In this document: positions 50,101 through 61,422 of the stretch, one piece after another
Layout of the letters: each line of letters begins with the position of its first letter
Numbering within the stretch: the stretch's first letter is position 1
DNA from: Arenicola marina
Taxonomy: Eukaryota; Annelida; Polychaeta; Arenicolidae
DNA length: 64,000 bases
Direction of reading: 5' to 3'
Assembly (NCBI GenBank): GCA_964019135.1
Contig: OZ025248.1
Span: 38,557,670 to 38,621,669, forward strand
Program-made: the position numbers and the translations under genes
Notes under the pieces: generated by a model
The model's database searches: none
The model's input: only the letters and a program-made list of their open reading frames with translations
What the model was told of the DNA's origin: nothing

Positions 50101-50255
50101 CAACAATGGAAGGAAGGGCTTTGTATACTGAGCTTGCCCCGGGAACGGGCGTCGTGCCAGGGAAGGCCCCGGGTGAGGGGAACACAACACAAGCGATGGA
50201 CTGGGCATTGAACGACCCCATGCTGGTGGAAAACGATCAATACGGCATGAGATAG
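47160..50255 (+). CDS. Receptor unit 8: two-SUEL-domain receptor with damaged stalk exon, type B tail
   Basis: Exon 1 (47160-47889) is intact: signal peptide, SUEL domain 1 (with a CSQD for CCQD change) and domain 2 (loop CNADPTHCC). The stalk exon (48815-48959) has lost 29 bases just after its start (GATGCAG joined to ACTGACG), which puts TGA in frame. Membrane exon 49365-49458 and tail exon 49802-50255 are intact. The tail carries YDVIKPATEAYEPL, YTEL, and VNV with the Tyr of YVNV changed to Asn (GDNVNV). The stalk exon is phase 1 at both ends, so skipping it gives an in-frame 425-residue receptor without stalk. Without splicing at 47889 the protein instead ends in a hydrophobic stretch (SAVCLVFAILGAWFCP) and a stop at 47945. 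It is either a working variant or an early pseudogene. Confidence 0.6.
47890..48172 (+). pseudogene. Fossil third half-lectin in intron 1 of unit 8
   Basis: It has the same order as in unit 4: spacer with GGCGCCTGGTTTTGTC, then from 48058 a decayed domain 2 end (TGTAGCAATAAGCAGA to CTACATGTGTCTCACAG/GTAATAC). It is frame-broken and has lost the GATTACGTCACG core. Confidence 0.65.
49065..49165 (-). mobile_element. tRNA-derived SINE (type 2) in intron 2 of unit 8
   Basis: The head region matches the copies in units 4 and 5 (CTAACGCTCTGTGTCGCCAG on the minus strand). Confidence 0.6.
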
Positions 50256-51640
50256 GGGATGGGTGTGGAGGGCGCGCCCCGGGTTCAGAGGTGACACGTC
50301 AGACCCACGAGGGTCGGGAAAAGTACGGCTCCTGGGAGAGGGTGATTAGGGAGTTCTGTGACCGCCAGCAGCGAATAGGCTTCTGGAGGGGTTGGGTGGG
50401 GAGGGTCATGATGGCGGCGTGGTAAACACGGGTAGTGGGAGTGGGTCGGTGGGGGAGGGTGGGGGTGGCAATGAAGGCCGGAAGAGTTGTGCGACTCTCG
50501 ACAGCGGATGTGCGGTAAGGGTTAACCAGGCATAGGATAACCAGATTACGATCTGGTTCTTAAAAACACCTATAGCTGGAGACGCCGAGACTAGATAAAT
50601 GAGTTTCAAACATAACACAATATAACATACTCCCGTAACAGCACCCGGACATTTCATAATCTTTCTTAATATCGTTCTGGGTACTAGCTGTCAACCGCTT
50701 TTATTGGTGATTTGTGCATGTCAGATGGGAAACACATAGCGGTAGGTCACCCACATGACCGAATCTTTTCGCCATAGGTGCCGCATAACCGCCATGCGTT
50801 TGTAAGCTTTTCAAGCGCTCCTTCCCATCGGCGAAATCGCGTCCTTGCCGTCATCTCTGGCCAGCTGACGCATCGTTGTCACCAGGACTCTTCATGTCAC
50901 ATCGTCAACCAGGGTGCGCCATCACGGGGTTAACTCATGAACATTTCCGGGCACAACCAGCTTGTTCTCGCGTGTCTCGTCACAACTATATCGGCTTAAC
51001 GTATCAAATTGACGCCATAGTACTCAACACGTTACTGCTTTCTTTTATTTGGTGAGTTGGGAGTATCGCTTAAAAATAGAATACAAATTCAGACTTTGCA
51101 ACTGTTTTGTACAAACCGCGATTATCATAATGTACCGCATGTAAGGCGTCACGTAGTTCCGGATATCTATCATAATGTACCGCATGTAAGGTGTGAAGTA
51201 GTTCCGGATATCTATCATAATGTACCGCATGTAAGGTGCCACTTAGACCCGGATATCATGCTGCAACGCCACGCCATGGGTGGATTGGCGGTTTAGGCCA
51301 CATTTATGCACGCATGGGCTAAACCGGGGCTTCCTCGTGACCCAAGCGTACCGCTGCTGGCTGTACATATCGTCTTACACTTGGGTTTCCCAATAAAACA
51401 TCGTCAAACCTCACCATGTGTGTGCTCGCTTGTCTGAAAAATTTGACTTGGTGATTCTTGACGCGCGCACTAAGAGTCATCTGACTGAAGAACTAGGAAG
51501 TATACATACTTGGGTAGCGCCCGAACTTGGCTTGTGCACCTCCCTCCCCACCCCTTTGTCGGCCTACGAACCCCCTAACAAATACCTCTACAGTAGAAGG
51601 GGCGGATATAAGAATTTGAAAACGGGGGTGGGGGTGCACT
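50256..51640 (+). other. 3' flank of unit 8 with fossil of the long tail
   Basis: No intact gene is seen. At 50545-50590, ATTACGATCTGGTTCTTAAA and CTATAGCTGGAGACG match the end of the type A tail exon (YDLVMTENNAYN and stop), now outside the coding region. The stretch 50680-51500 is the shared inter-unit block, with AATAAA at 51392-51397. A 54-bp unit (CATAATGTACCGCATGTAAG) repeats three times near 51126-51240. Confidence 0.55.
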
Positions 51641-52110
51641 TGGGGTACGTCCTAATTTGGGGTGTTTCCCCTCCCCTAATTTGGGGAGTCTCCCCTCCCC
51701 TAACTGGTGTCTTCCCTCCCCTATCATGGGGTACCATCCAAATTTGGGATGTCTCCCTGACCCTTAACTTAGGCTACCAACCCAGCTTCGAGTGTCTACC
51801 CTCTCCTATCTTGGGGTAACACCCTAATTTAAAGTGTCTCCCCTCCCGTAACTTGGGGCAGCACACGAATTTTGGATGTCTCCTCTCCCCTAACTTTGAG
51901 TACCGCCCCAACTTGCGGTGTCTTCCCTCCAATAACTTGAGGTACCATCAAAAACTTTGAGTGCCTGTCCTGCCTATTTCAGGGTGTCCCCCTAGCCTAA
52001 CTTGGGATGCCCCCCTCCCCTATCTCAATGTGTCTCCACTCTCCTAACTGGGCGCAACGCCCCAACTTGTGCACCACCCCTTCCGGGCGTGTCGGCCTAG
52101 CTGCGACCCT
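51641..52110. repeat. Degenerate ~33-bp minisatellite
   Basis: Blocks like TTGGGGTGTCTCCCCTCCCC with TAACTTGGGGTAC recur about twelve times with heavy divergence. Confidence 0.6.
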
Positions 52111-52146
52111 CTGCCAGATCGTTTTACAGTAGTAGGGGCGGATCTA

Positions 52147-52324
52147 GGGGCGGATACAGGGGGGGCGACCCAGCCCCGGCCCCCCTCCGTTTAGGGCCGA
52201 AATTTATAGAATTTATACCATTTAACATCTGAAAACAATAACCCCCCCCCCCCCTATCCAGTAAATCTGGATCCGACCCTGAAACCGCCTTGCCCCCTAT
52301 CCAAATTTTCTGGATCCGCCCCTG
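52147..52324. mobile_element. MITE with GGGGCGGAT termini
   Basis: The left end GGGGCGGATACAG and right end CTGGATCCGCCCC match as inverted repeats at 12 of 13 places. GGATCTAG flanks both sides (52140 and 52325), a possible target-site duplication. The interior matches the copy in intron 1 of unit 3. Confidence 0.65.
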
Positions 52325-52649
52325 GGATCTAGGGACTTGAAAAGAGGAGAAGTCACTGATAACTTGCGATCCGGGGGGGGGGGCGGTGGGGGGGGGTCGG
52401 CGATGTTCCACCAATGTGTCCTTTACGACACCTTCTATCTCTCGTCCGTTTTCGTTTCGTTTCATTTAAACACTTGTGATGTACACTGGAATATATAGTC
52501 AAGGCCTACAATTTTTATAAAACTTCACTCTCAGAAGTCTTAGAATTTTAGATTTTTTTCTACGAGGATCGGGATAAAAAAAGGGGAAAAAATGGGTCAT
52601 TTGGGCGGCACATATGTATATACACGTGCCTATACCTATACGGCTATAC

Positions 52650-53480
52650 ATGCTCAGAGGGGATAGGTTCCTTGGAGGGGTGGGTGGGGAGGGTCAGACA
52701 TGGTCACTTGGGCGGACGTGGATGGGCGGGGTAGGGGCATGACGGTCACACGGAATAAGCTCCTCTAAAGGATGGTTGGGGAGGGTTGTGACCGCCATCA
52801 GGGCATAGGCTCCAGGGAGAGGGTGAGTGTGGAAGGTTGTGACCGCCATCAGTAAATAAGCTCCTGGGAAGGGGTGCGTTTGGAGGGTTGTGACGGCCAG
52901 CAGGTAATAGGCTCCTGGGAGAGAGTGATTGGGGGGGAGGGGGGGGGGTTGTGACCTCCAGCAAGGAAAATGCTCCTGAGAATGTGTGGTTGGGAATTGT
53001 TGTGACCGCCAGCAGGGAATAGGCTCCTGGGAGGGGGTGAGTGTGGAGGGTTGTGACGTCCAGCAGGGAATAGGCTCCTGGGAGGGAGTGGTTGGGGAGG
53101 GTTGTGACCGCCGGCAGGGAATAGACTCCTGGGAGGGAGTGGTTGGGGAGGGTTGTGACCGCCGGCAGGGAATAGGCTCGTGGGAGGGAGTGGTTGGGGA
53201 GGGTTGTAACCGCCAGCAGGCTATAGGCTCCTCGGAGGGGGTGGTTGGGGAGGGTTGTGACCGCCAGCAGGAAATAGGCTCATCGGAGGGGGTGGTTGGG
53301 GAGGGTTGTGACGCCCAGCAGGGAATAGGCTCCTGGGAGGGGGTGCGCTTGGGGGGTTGTGACGCCCAGCAGGGAATAGGCTCTTTGAATGGGGTGGTTG
53401 GGGAGGGCCATACGTGAACGGAGGAAATAGGCTCGTCGGAGGGGTTGGGTGGGGAGGGCCACGATGGCTGAGATGAGTAC
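52650..53480 (+). repeat. G-rich ~50-bp minisatellite between units 8 and 9
   Basis: It is the same family as after unit 5 (GGGTTGTGACCGCCAGCAGG and variants), about 14 copies. The leading stretch (GGTGGGTGGGGAGGGTCA, then CATGGTCACTTGGGCGG) matches 36930-36970 after unit 5. Confidence 0.85.
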
Positions 53481-54439
53481 TTCTCATCGTCCTTACGGGG
53501 GGTCGGTTATTGAGGGTGGGGGTGGAGATAAAGGCCGTAAGAGTTGTGCGGTATAGGGTTAACCAGGCATATGATAAACCATATCACGATCTGGTCATAA
53601 AACAACACCCCCTACAGCTGGAGACTGCCGGAACCGGATGAATGAGTTCCAACCATAACAAAACATAATATAATCCCGTAACAGCGCCAGAGCATATCAT
53701 CATTTTTATTAATCATCCGTTGTCAACCGCTTTATTGGTGATTTGTGCATGTCGGATGAGAAACTCGCGGCTTCAAGTGACGCACATTACTGAATCCTTT
53801 CGCCATAGGTGCCGCCTAACCACCATGTTACTGTTAGCTTTGCAAGCGTTTCTTTCCATCGTCGAAATCGCGTCCACATCTTATCATTACAGCCTTCATC
53901 TCTGGCGAGCTGACGCATCGTTGTCTCCAGGACTGCATGTCACATTGTCCACCCGGCAGCGCCATCACGGGGTTAATTCATGAACATTTCCGGGCACAAC
54001 CAGCTAGTTCTCCCGTGTCTCGTCTCAACTATATCGGCTTAACGTATCAAATTGACGCAGACTTTGTAACTGTGTTGTATGAAGACCGCGATTTATCATA
54101 ATGTACCGTACACGTAGCACGGGTATCATGATGCAACGCCACGCCACGGGTGGATTGGTAGTTTAGGCCACATTTATGCACGCATGGGCTAAACCGTACC
54201 TTCCTCGCCACACAAGCGTTCCAAGCTGACTGTATGTATTGTCTTACACTTGGGTTTCCCAATAAAATATCGTCAAACCTCACCATGCGTGTGCTCGCTT
54301 GTCTAAAAAACTAGGAGTCGTGATTCTTGAGAAGAGCCTTTACAGTCACTGAATTGAAGGACCAGGAAGTTGACGAACCCCAAAACTAGAATACGTGATT
54401 TTTGAAGAGGGTACTTAGAGTCATCTAACTGACGAACTA
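53481..54439 (+). other. Inter-unit block before unit 9 with fossil tail end
   Basis: No intact gene is seen. The stretch 53585-53632 (CACGATCTGGTCATAAAACA, then CTACAGCTGGAGACTG) is the type A tail end again. The shared inter-unit block follows, with AATAAA at 54261-54266. Confidence 0.55.
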
Positions 54440-54797
54440 AGGAGTACACAAACCTCAGCCGACCGGAGCGGTGTGTACCGTCACAGTGTTACACAGTGGG
54501 CTGTGCATAGTTGTGTAGTGATTAAGCTTGATGGCTCACTCTATTCAAACACATCAGGCAGACCTGGATATGTGAGGACATGAGGACGAACATGTAGGCG
54601 ATGGTGGACGCAATCGGCACATCACAACACTTATGCCTGCCAGGAAATATACCACCATTGTCGGTTCAACCTTGAACACTGTTGCATAGTCCGGTCACCG
54701 AGACGTTTGTTTAATAGAGACAGATCGCCTGTGTCTGGATCTGTAACGCAATACGCCTCTGGTAAACGTGTCGATTGCCACTGTTAAACATAGAACA
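54440..54797 (+). promoter_or_regulatory. Class II 5' flank of unit 9
   Basis: It has all class II landmarks and ends ACATAGAACAATGA at the start codon. Intron 1, stalk and tail remnants of this unit are of the unit 2 kind, so the unit is a mosaic. Confidence 0.5.
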
Positions 54798-56933
54798 ATG
54801 AAACGACCGATATGTTTCACGTGTGCGCTACTCATTCTCGGGTGTGGCGCGTCAGACTCCAGACAAACATGTGTCGATCGTACAGAAGATTTACGGTTGG
54901 ACTGTGGAGTTGGTGTTGTCTACGTGGAAGGAGCAGCAGCGCTGGGAGACTGTAGCGAGTCCGTGACGTGTTGCAAGGATACCAGCCATGGTGATGACGT
55001 CATCACGGCGCGGGTTAGAGATTGGTGTGACGGCTTAGCGAGATGTCACGTGACGGCCTCAAACTGGTACACTGCTGAAAGCGGAGGGCGAACCAGCCTG
55101 GCAGTAAAGTATATGTGTAAGGTTAGCGCGCACATTAGGTCTGGTATAGAAATGTCAGTGGATCAACTAGCAGAGTTGCGTGTGACGCCCGCCATTCAAA
55201 ACAAGACGGAGTGCTACTCCAGCCGCTTCTCCCAATCGTTGTGTTTTGGTGACACGACGATTGAGATAACGGACGCCGTGTATGGAGTGAGTCCGTGTAA
55301 CTCGGATGGTAATATCAGGCTCTGCTGTCCGGATCCCGGCGACTGTACCATACCGGTCGAGGAGGCCAATCCGCCCGATCACCCTGACTATTACAATGGG
55401 ATTCTGGTCAGTTGTAACAATAAACAGACATGTGGTGGTCTTCAAGCGCTATGGATTAACAACATTGACAAGTGGTGTCTAGGTACCCCGGGCAATACAG
55501 ATTACGTCACGCTCCACTACATGTGTCTCACAGGTAATACAAACCGTCGGACGTTTGTTTTTATCAGTCTGTGATCAACCAGCGATCCCTCCTGTCATTA
55601 ACATAAATAAATACATAATACATAGATACATAAATAAAAACATAAAAAAATTACTTATTTGAAAATATGAGCGTAACAATTCATGGATCTGAGTTGAATG
55701 TTTAAAATATATTACTTTTTGCCCCAACATTCTATTTATGAGATACACGACATATTTATCGTTCTTCAAGTAGAGATGCTTCATGTATACCCCAAGTAAC
55801 TTCGACATCACGGTTGACTTGATTTTTTGGGTTGAATTTTGCATTTGAACCGGAAAATTTTAAAGCATCGTTTTGTCGTACGATGACATTTAACTGGACA
55901 TGGGGTCAAAATTTAAAGCTCATCAGTGGGGGGGGGGGTGACGCTCCCACTCCCACCTCGGCCCCTGCTCCCCCACCCTCGGTCCTAAGTTTTTACAAAG
56001 TAGGCCCCCTCCCTCCCGCCTGCTTGATGAAATCCTGGATCTTCGCCTATATCCCATATTGTTTTCCTGTACAGTTCTTCATCGGAAAGGGTATTGATCA
56101 TAGTTCATACACTTCAATTGCATTTATAAAAGGAAAATGATCTATAATCGGTGGCCATGTCAAAATGACCTTTTCAGGCAATACTACTGTGTTATAGAAG
56201 CAGACAGGCGTCCGACTACAGCAACCGCAACGACTGTCAAAACGAGCAGTACCACCAGCTCCAAACCTAGCCCAGGGCATCCAGTATCCACGGCAACCGC
56301 GACTGTTGTATCTACAGTGACCGATGTCACTGATGATGATGATGATGATGATGGTAATGATGGTGATGAAGATAATTGTAAGCCATAACATATCTGACGC
56401 TATGTTCATTGTAAAAGTTGATATATTTCGCTTGACATGACTGTATTCAAAACACAATTGATATTGCTCTGCCATTTACTCTGCCAGATCAATAAATGGC
56501 ACTATATTGAATACATGGTTCTAAAATGGAATGAATCATTTTTGGCTTCCTGACGCTGACTCATTGTTTTGTATTTCAACCAGCCTGTCATTATACTTTA
56601 TACTTGATAGCAACCCAAACCACGTTGATAATAGTGGTGATTTTGGTGGTGGTCGTGGCTGTGACGGTGGGCGGGGGACAGGGCATCGTACGACCTCGTG
56701 ATGCAGGAAAACCATTGATACGGCACCCGACAGGCGGTAGATGGAGAAGGGGAGGGAGAGGGACCTGGGGTGCATGCGGAGGGTTTTCCCCACGAGGGCC
56801 GGCAAGATGGCGACCAGGACGAACAGGCAGACCCAGACTACGACCTGGTTATGACAGAGAACAACGCCTACAACTAGGACAATTGTGGTTTGTCGGACGA
56901 GTTCGCAGACATATCACGGACACAGATACCTAA
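54798..56933 (+). CDS. Receptor unit 9: two-SUEL-domain receptor with a deletion-made tail
   Basis: Exon 1 (54798-55533) encodes signal peptide and both SUEL domains, intact. Exon 2 (56198-56377) is an acidic-ended stalk with a good GTAAGC donor. In exon 3 (from 56611) the membrane helix begins TTLIIVVILVVVVAVTV. A deletion then joins it directly to the middle of the old tail exon (GGGCGGGGGACAGGGCATCG), removing the helix end, intron 3 and half the tail. The old tail is read in another frame for about 88 codons, giving an Arg/Gly-rich end (GGRWRRGGRG, RWRPGRTGRPRLR) and a stop at 56933. The whole sums to 1239 bases, 412 aa. All tyrosine motifs of the type A tail are lost. It could be a non-signalling decoy, or the unit could instead splice into unit 10. 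Confidence 0.62.
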
Positions 56934-57331
56934 AGTCAACGGAGACAAACTATACACCGAAAACAGTGTGTATTGGTATACTTCATTGATTCGGGGGGTT
57001 GTGTGGTCCTATAAATGGAAATATCACCGTACGAGGCACAGAGACGCGTTCAAGCGTAACCAAGGTGTTCAGCTATGGCAGGCAAACCAAGCTCATAATA
57101 TACTCATAAAAACATTTAGCCAACGCTTCGACCCAAATGGAAGTACGTCTTTAGCGGACCTTTACCCCGAGATAGACACACATTGTGTGGTATCTTTAGT
57201 TTTACTGAAATATAGACGCATATTATGGTCTACTTAGGTTTACCCAGAGCTGCTGAGTTGCCTTTTAAATGTTGTGCACTCAAGCGAACAAGCAAAATAT
57301 ATAGCTGTAACGGAATTACTTTTTAAGCATT
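56934..57331 (+). other. 3' flank of unit 9
   Basis: It matches the flank after unit 2 (ACAGAGATACC-AAA, AAACAGTGTG-ATTGGTATACTTCATT). No further gene is seen. Confidence 0.5.
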
Positions 57332-59388
57332 TGTCTGACATCTAAATACAGAAGACATTCCGTGTCTTTGTGTATTGTGGTGTGCGACATCTAAATACAG
57401 AAGACATTCCGTGTCTTTGTGTATTGTGGTGTGCGACATCTAAATACAGAAGACATTCCGTGTCTTTGTGCATTGTGGTGTCCGACATCTAAATACAGAA
57501 GACATTCCGTGTCTTTGTGTATTGTGGTGTCCGACATCTAAATACAGAAGACATTCCGTGTCTTTGTGTATTGTGGTGTCCGACATCTAAATACAGAAGA
57601 CATTCCGTGTCTTTCTGTATAGTGGTGTCCGACATCTAAATACAGAAGACATTCCGTGTCTTTGTGTATTGTGGTGTGCGACATCTAAATACAGAAGACA
57701 TTCCGTGTCTTTGTGTATTGTGGTGTGCGACATCTAAATACAGAAGACATTCCGTGTCTTTGTGTATTGTGGTGTCCGACATCTAAATACAGAAGACATT
57801 CCGTGTCTTTGTGTATTGTGGTGTCCGACATCTAAATACAGAAGACATTCCGTGTCTTTGTGTATTGTGGTGTCCGACATCTAAATACAGAAGACATTCC
57901 GTGTCTTTGTGTATTGTGGTGTCCGACATCTAAATACAGAAGACATTCCGTGTCTTTGTGTATTGTGGTGTCCGACATCTAAATACAGAAGACATTCCGT
58001 GTCTTTGTGTATAGTGGTGTCCGACATCTAAATACAGAAGACATTCCGTGTCTTTGTGTATAGTGGTGTCCGACATCTAAATACAGAAGACATTCCGTGT
58101 CTTTGTGTATAGTGGTGTCCGACATCTAAATACAGAAGACATTCCGCGTCTTTGTGTATAGTGGTGTCCGACATCTAAATACAGAAGACATTCCGTGTCT
58201 TTGTGTATTGTGGTGTGCGACATCTAAATACAGAAGACATTCCGTGTCTTTGTGTATTGTGGTGTGCGACATCTAAATACAGAAGACATTCCGTGTCTTT
58301 GTGTATAGTGGTGTCCGACATCTAAATACAGAAGACATTCCGTGTCTTTGTGTATAGTGGTGTCCGACATCTAAATACAGAAGACATTCCGTGTCTTTGT
58401 GTATTGTGGTGTCCGACATCTAAATACAGAAGACATTCCGTGTCGTTGTGTATAGTGGTGTCCGACATCTAAATACAGAAGACATTCCGTGTCTTTGTGC
58501 ATTGTGGTGTCCGACATCTAAATACAGAAGACATTCCGTGTCTTTGTGTATAGTGGTGTCCGACATCTAAATACAGAAGACATTCCGTGTCTTTGTGTAT
58601 AGTGGTGTCCGACATCTAAATACAGAAGACATTCCGCGTCTTTGTGTATAGTGGTGTCCGACATCTAAATACAGAAGACATTCCGTGTCTTTGTGTATAG
58701 TGGTGTCCGACATCTAAATACAGAAGACATTCCGTGTCTTTGTGTATTGTGGTGTCCGACATCTAAATACAGAAGACATTCCGTGTCTTTGTGTATTGTG
58801 GTGTCCGACATCTAAATACAGAAGACATTCCGTGTCTTTGTGTATAGTGGTGTCCGACATCTAAATACAGAAGACATTCCGCGTCTTTGTGTATAGTGGT
58901 GTCCGACATCTAAATACAGAAGACATTCCGTGTCTTTGTGTATTGTGGTGTGCGACATCTAAATACAGAAGACATTCCGTGTCTTTGTGTATTGTGGTGT
59001 CCGACATCTAAATACAGAAGACATTCCGTGTCTTTGTGTATAGTGGTGTGCGACATCTAAATACAGAAGACATTCCGTGTCTTTGTGTATAGTGGTGTCC
59101 GACATCTAAATACAGAAGACATTCAGTGTCTCTGTGTATTGTGGTGTGAGACATCTAAATACGAAAGACATTCCGTGTCTTTGTGTATAGTGGTGTGCGA
59201 CATCTAAATACAGAAGACATTCCGTGTCTTTGTGTATAGTGGTGTGCGACATCTAAATACAGAAGACATTCCGTGTCTTTGTGCATTGTGGTGTCCGACA
59301 TCTAAATACAGAAGACATTCCGTGTCTTTGTGTATAGTGGTGTGCGACATCTAAATACAGAAGACATTCCGTGTCGTTCGTGGACTCT
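57332..59388. repeat. 49-bp minisatellite, 42 copies in exact register
   Basis: CGACATCTAAATACAGAAG, then ACATTCCGTGTCTTTGTGTA and TTGTGGTGTG, repeats from 57332. The CTAAA landmark lies at 57342 in the first and 59351 in the last copy, a distance of exactly 41 x 49. There is no net indel. Variation is mainly TATTG/TATAG and TGTGCG/TGTCCG. The same sequence is present once after unit 2 (about 8990-9040). Confidence 0.97.
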
Positions 59389-59939
59389 GGTATATGACCT
59401 GCAAATCCTTTATATCAACGTGTAGCCGTTCAAACAACTTGGTTGCATCAAACGATTGCACAATGTTCGTTGTCGCGTATTGAGTATGGTACGGTCTGTG
59501 TTGGTCTCACCCAATCACAGGCACAGCCTGAGATCTCGCAGGCGAATTCTCGCGATGTCAGCCATGCTTGGTCAATCTGTTCCGGAGTTGGTTGTTGTCG
59601 TTGCATAATTATTTATTTGTCGCGACTATGCGGCAGTACAGGTCTCGTTTACTTATTGATGAAATAAATAAATTACTTAGAAATCGGACTTAGGCATTTA
59701 CGGGGCCCGTCAAGCGCGGTAAATGTGCGATATTGGGGGTTGAAGCGAGTGCATGTCGCTCAGTTCCAGCGGGAGTTGGACACCTTGTGTGTTTAGTATA
59801 CGTTGTGGGGCCCCCTACCCCCCCCCCCACACCCCGGCCGCCCCCCTCCACTGATTTACTGTGCCTGTGCACCCAATGGTCACCTTGACTCTTCTTGTCA
59901 GCTATCCCATTGTAATATGTCACTTAGCACTTTACATCG
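59389..59939 (+). other. Spacer between units 9 and 10
   Basis: The stretch 59389-59510 is the common 3' flank of units 2, 3 and 9. After unmatched sequence and a C-run at 59818, homology to intron 2 of unit 7 begins at about 59868 (CACCCAATGGTCAC). Unit 10 therefore starts inside an intron. Confidence 0.55.
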
Positions 59940-60190
59940 AGGTCAATTTGATTTGGATAGAGAGACGTGAACCCCCGAGTTTTGGAGGGATGGCAGGCTT
60001 GGCAGAGTTCACTCGCGCCAAAGTGCGCTAAGCACCAGACCATGCGGATCATTGATATAGCTGATCCGATTTGTTCCCTAGCGGGACTCGCACTCGCACA
60101 GTGTCTCCTGATCTCGATTCAGCCACTCTGCATCTTCGGCTGAAGGGATAATCTCTCTAGCCGCGGTAGCAGGAATGGTTTAACTCACTG
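59940..60190 (-). mobile_element. tRNA-derived SINE (type 2), longer copy, before the unit 10 membrane exon
   Basis: It matches 43010-43250 through head and body (GGGGGTTCACGTCTCTC, then GGTTAGCGCAC-like head, on the minus strand). Confidence 0.7.
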
Positions 60191-60443
60191 CTACATCTTT
60201 GTAATTGGGTCGATCAATCAGATATACAATTATATAGTTGTGTTCACTAATATTCATTAGCAATTTACATTATTTATCATAATGGGATTAGAAGCACAAC
60301 TGACTTTTAAAAGGTCGTTATCAAAATGAGCAAAATCATGTTGCATTGAGGAGAACTTGGCAGGTTGTAGGCATCATAACGTTAGAGCCTCGTCTTGATC
60401 GAGTTACCATTGCAGCTAATTATCTGTGTACCTTACTTGACAG

Positions 60444-61422
60444 CGACCCAGACCGCGGTGATAATAGCGGTGGTTGTGACGGTTGTCGTGGTCGTTGTGG
60501 CTGTGGTGGTGACAGTGACGGTCTGGATAGTGTACAGGTAATGTCCACAGATACACTCCATAATAGTCAGACCGCAATGAACTGAGTGAGTGCCGAGTGA
60601 GTGCCGCATGAAACGGCTCAATCACGTTAACGTGTGATCCAATGTGTCGGTTGATTGTGTGGTTGTTTGTAAAAAGAAACAAAAGCCTCGAGAATTTTTC
60701 GAATTCTAATGCAAAACTCGACATGAAGGACATTTGTTAGTGATTTTGTAGAATTGATGAGGAAAGCCAATGGCCAAAGTAGATAATAAAGGGTGCTGGA
60801 GTCGCCACCGATTCTCGACCTTCGGCTTGTCCACTGCGCATGTTATAATGCCAAAGAATGCTTCAGGCGTTAATACGTAAACATATCATCTATTAAACGT
60901 TGCTCAGCTTTTTTCGTAAATGCTCTGTTGATATTTTAATCAATAATATTCCCATTCTATTCCGACAGAAAGAGGAGAGCCAACACCACGTCCGAAGAGA
61001 ATACAACAGTCGGTGCCCAGTCACCAGGTGTGGACAACTCGGCTCACCTCCCGGAAGCTGAGCCTCTCCCTGAGTCACCGCCGCGGATGATGACGTCACA
61101 CGCACCATTGAGTGTTGATGACACAGATCCCTATTACGTAAATTCACAAGCATCTCCTGGTTTTTATGACGTCATCAAGCCGGCCCCGGAGGCATACGAA
61201 CCCTTACGGCCCTACAATAAACCTGAGGTCGTCGAGACAACGGGAGATTATGTCAACGTTGTGGATACGATAATGGAAGGAAGGGCTCTGTATACTGAGC
61301 TTGCCCCTGGAACGGGCATCGTGTCAGGGAAGGCCCCGGGTGAGGGGAACACAACACAAGCGATGGACTGGGCATTGAACGACCCCATGCTGGTGGAAAA
61401 CCATCAGTACGGCACGCGATAG
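60444..61422 (+). CDS. Receptor unit 10: membrane and type B tail exons only
   Basis: Exons 60444-60537 (Val-rich helix) and 60969-61422 (tail) are intact, with good splice sites. The tail begins RKRRANTTSEEN and holds YYVN, YDVIKPAPEAYEPL (ITAM spacing), YVNV, YTEL, ending QYGTR. The stop is CGA TAG GGG, where type A has CGA CAG GGA. No lectin or stalk exon belongs to this unit. Its phase-1 acceptor matches the phase-1 donor of the unit 9 stalk exon at 56377, giving a 1464-base, 487-residue open model across the 49-bp array. Otherwise it is a fragment without a start. Confidence 0.6.

Noticed and set aside
57332-59388. CRISPR-like regular array
   Set aside because: Copies are head to tail with no unique spacers, in eukaryotic DNA; this is a minisatellite.
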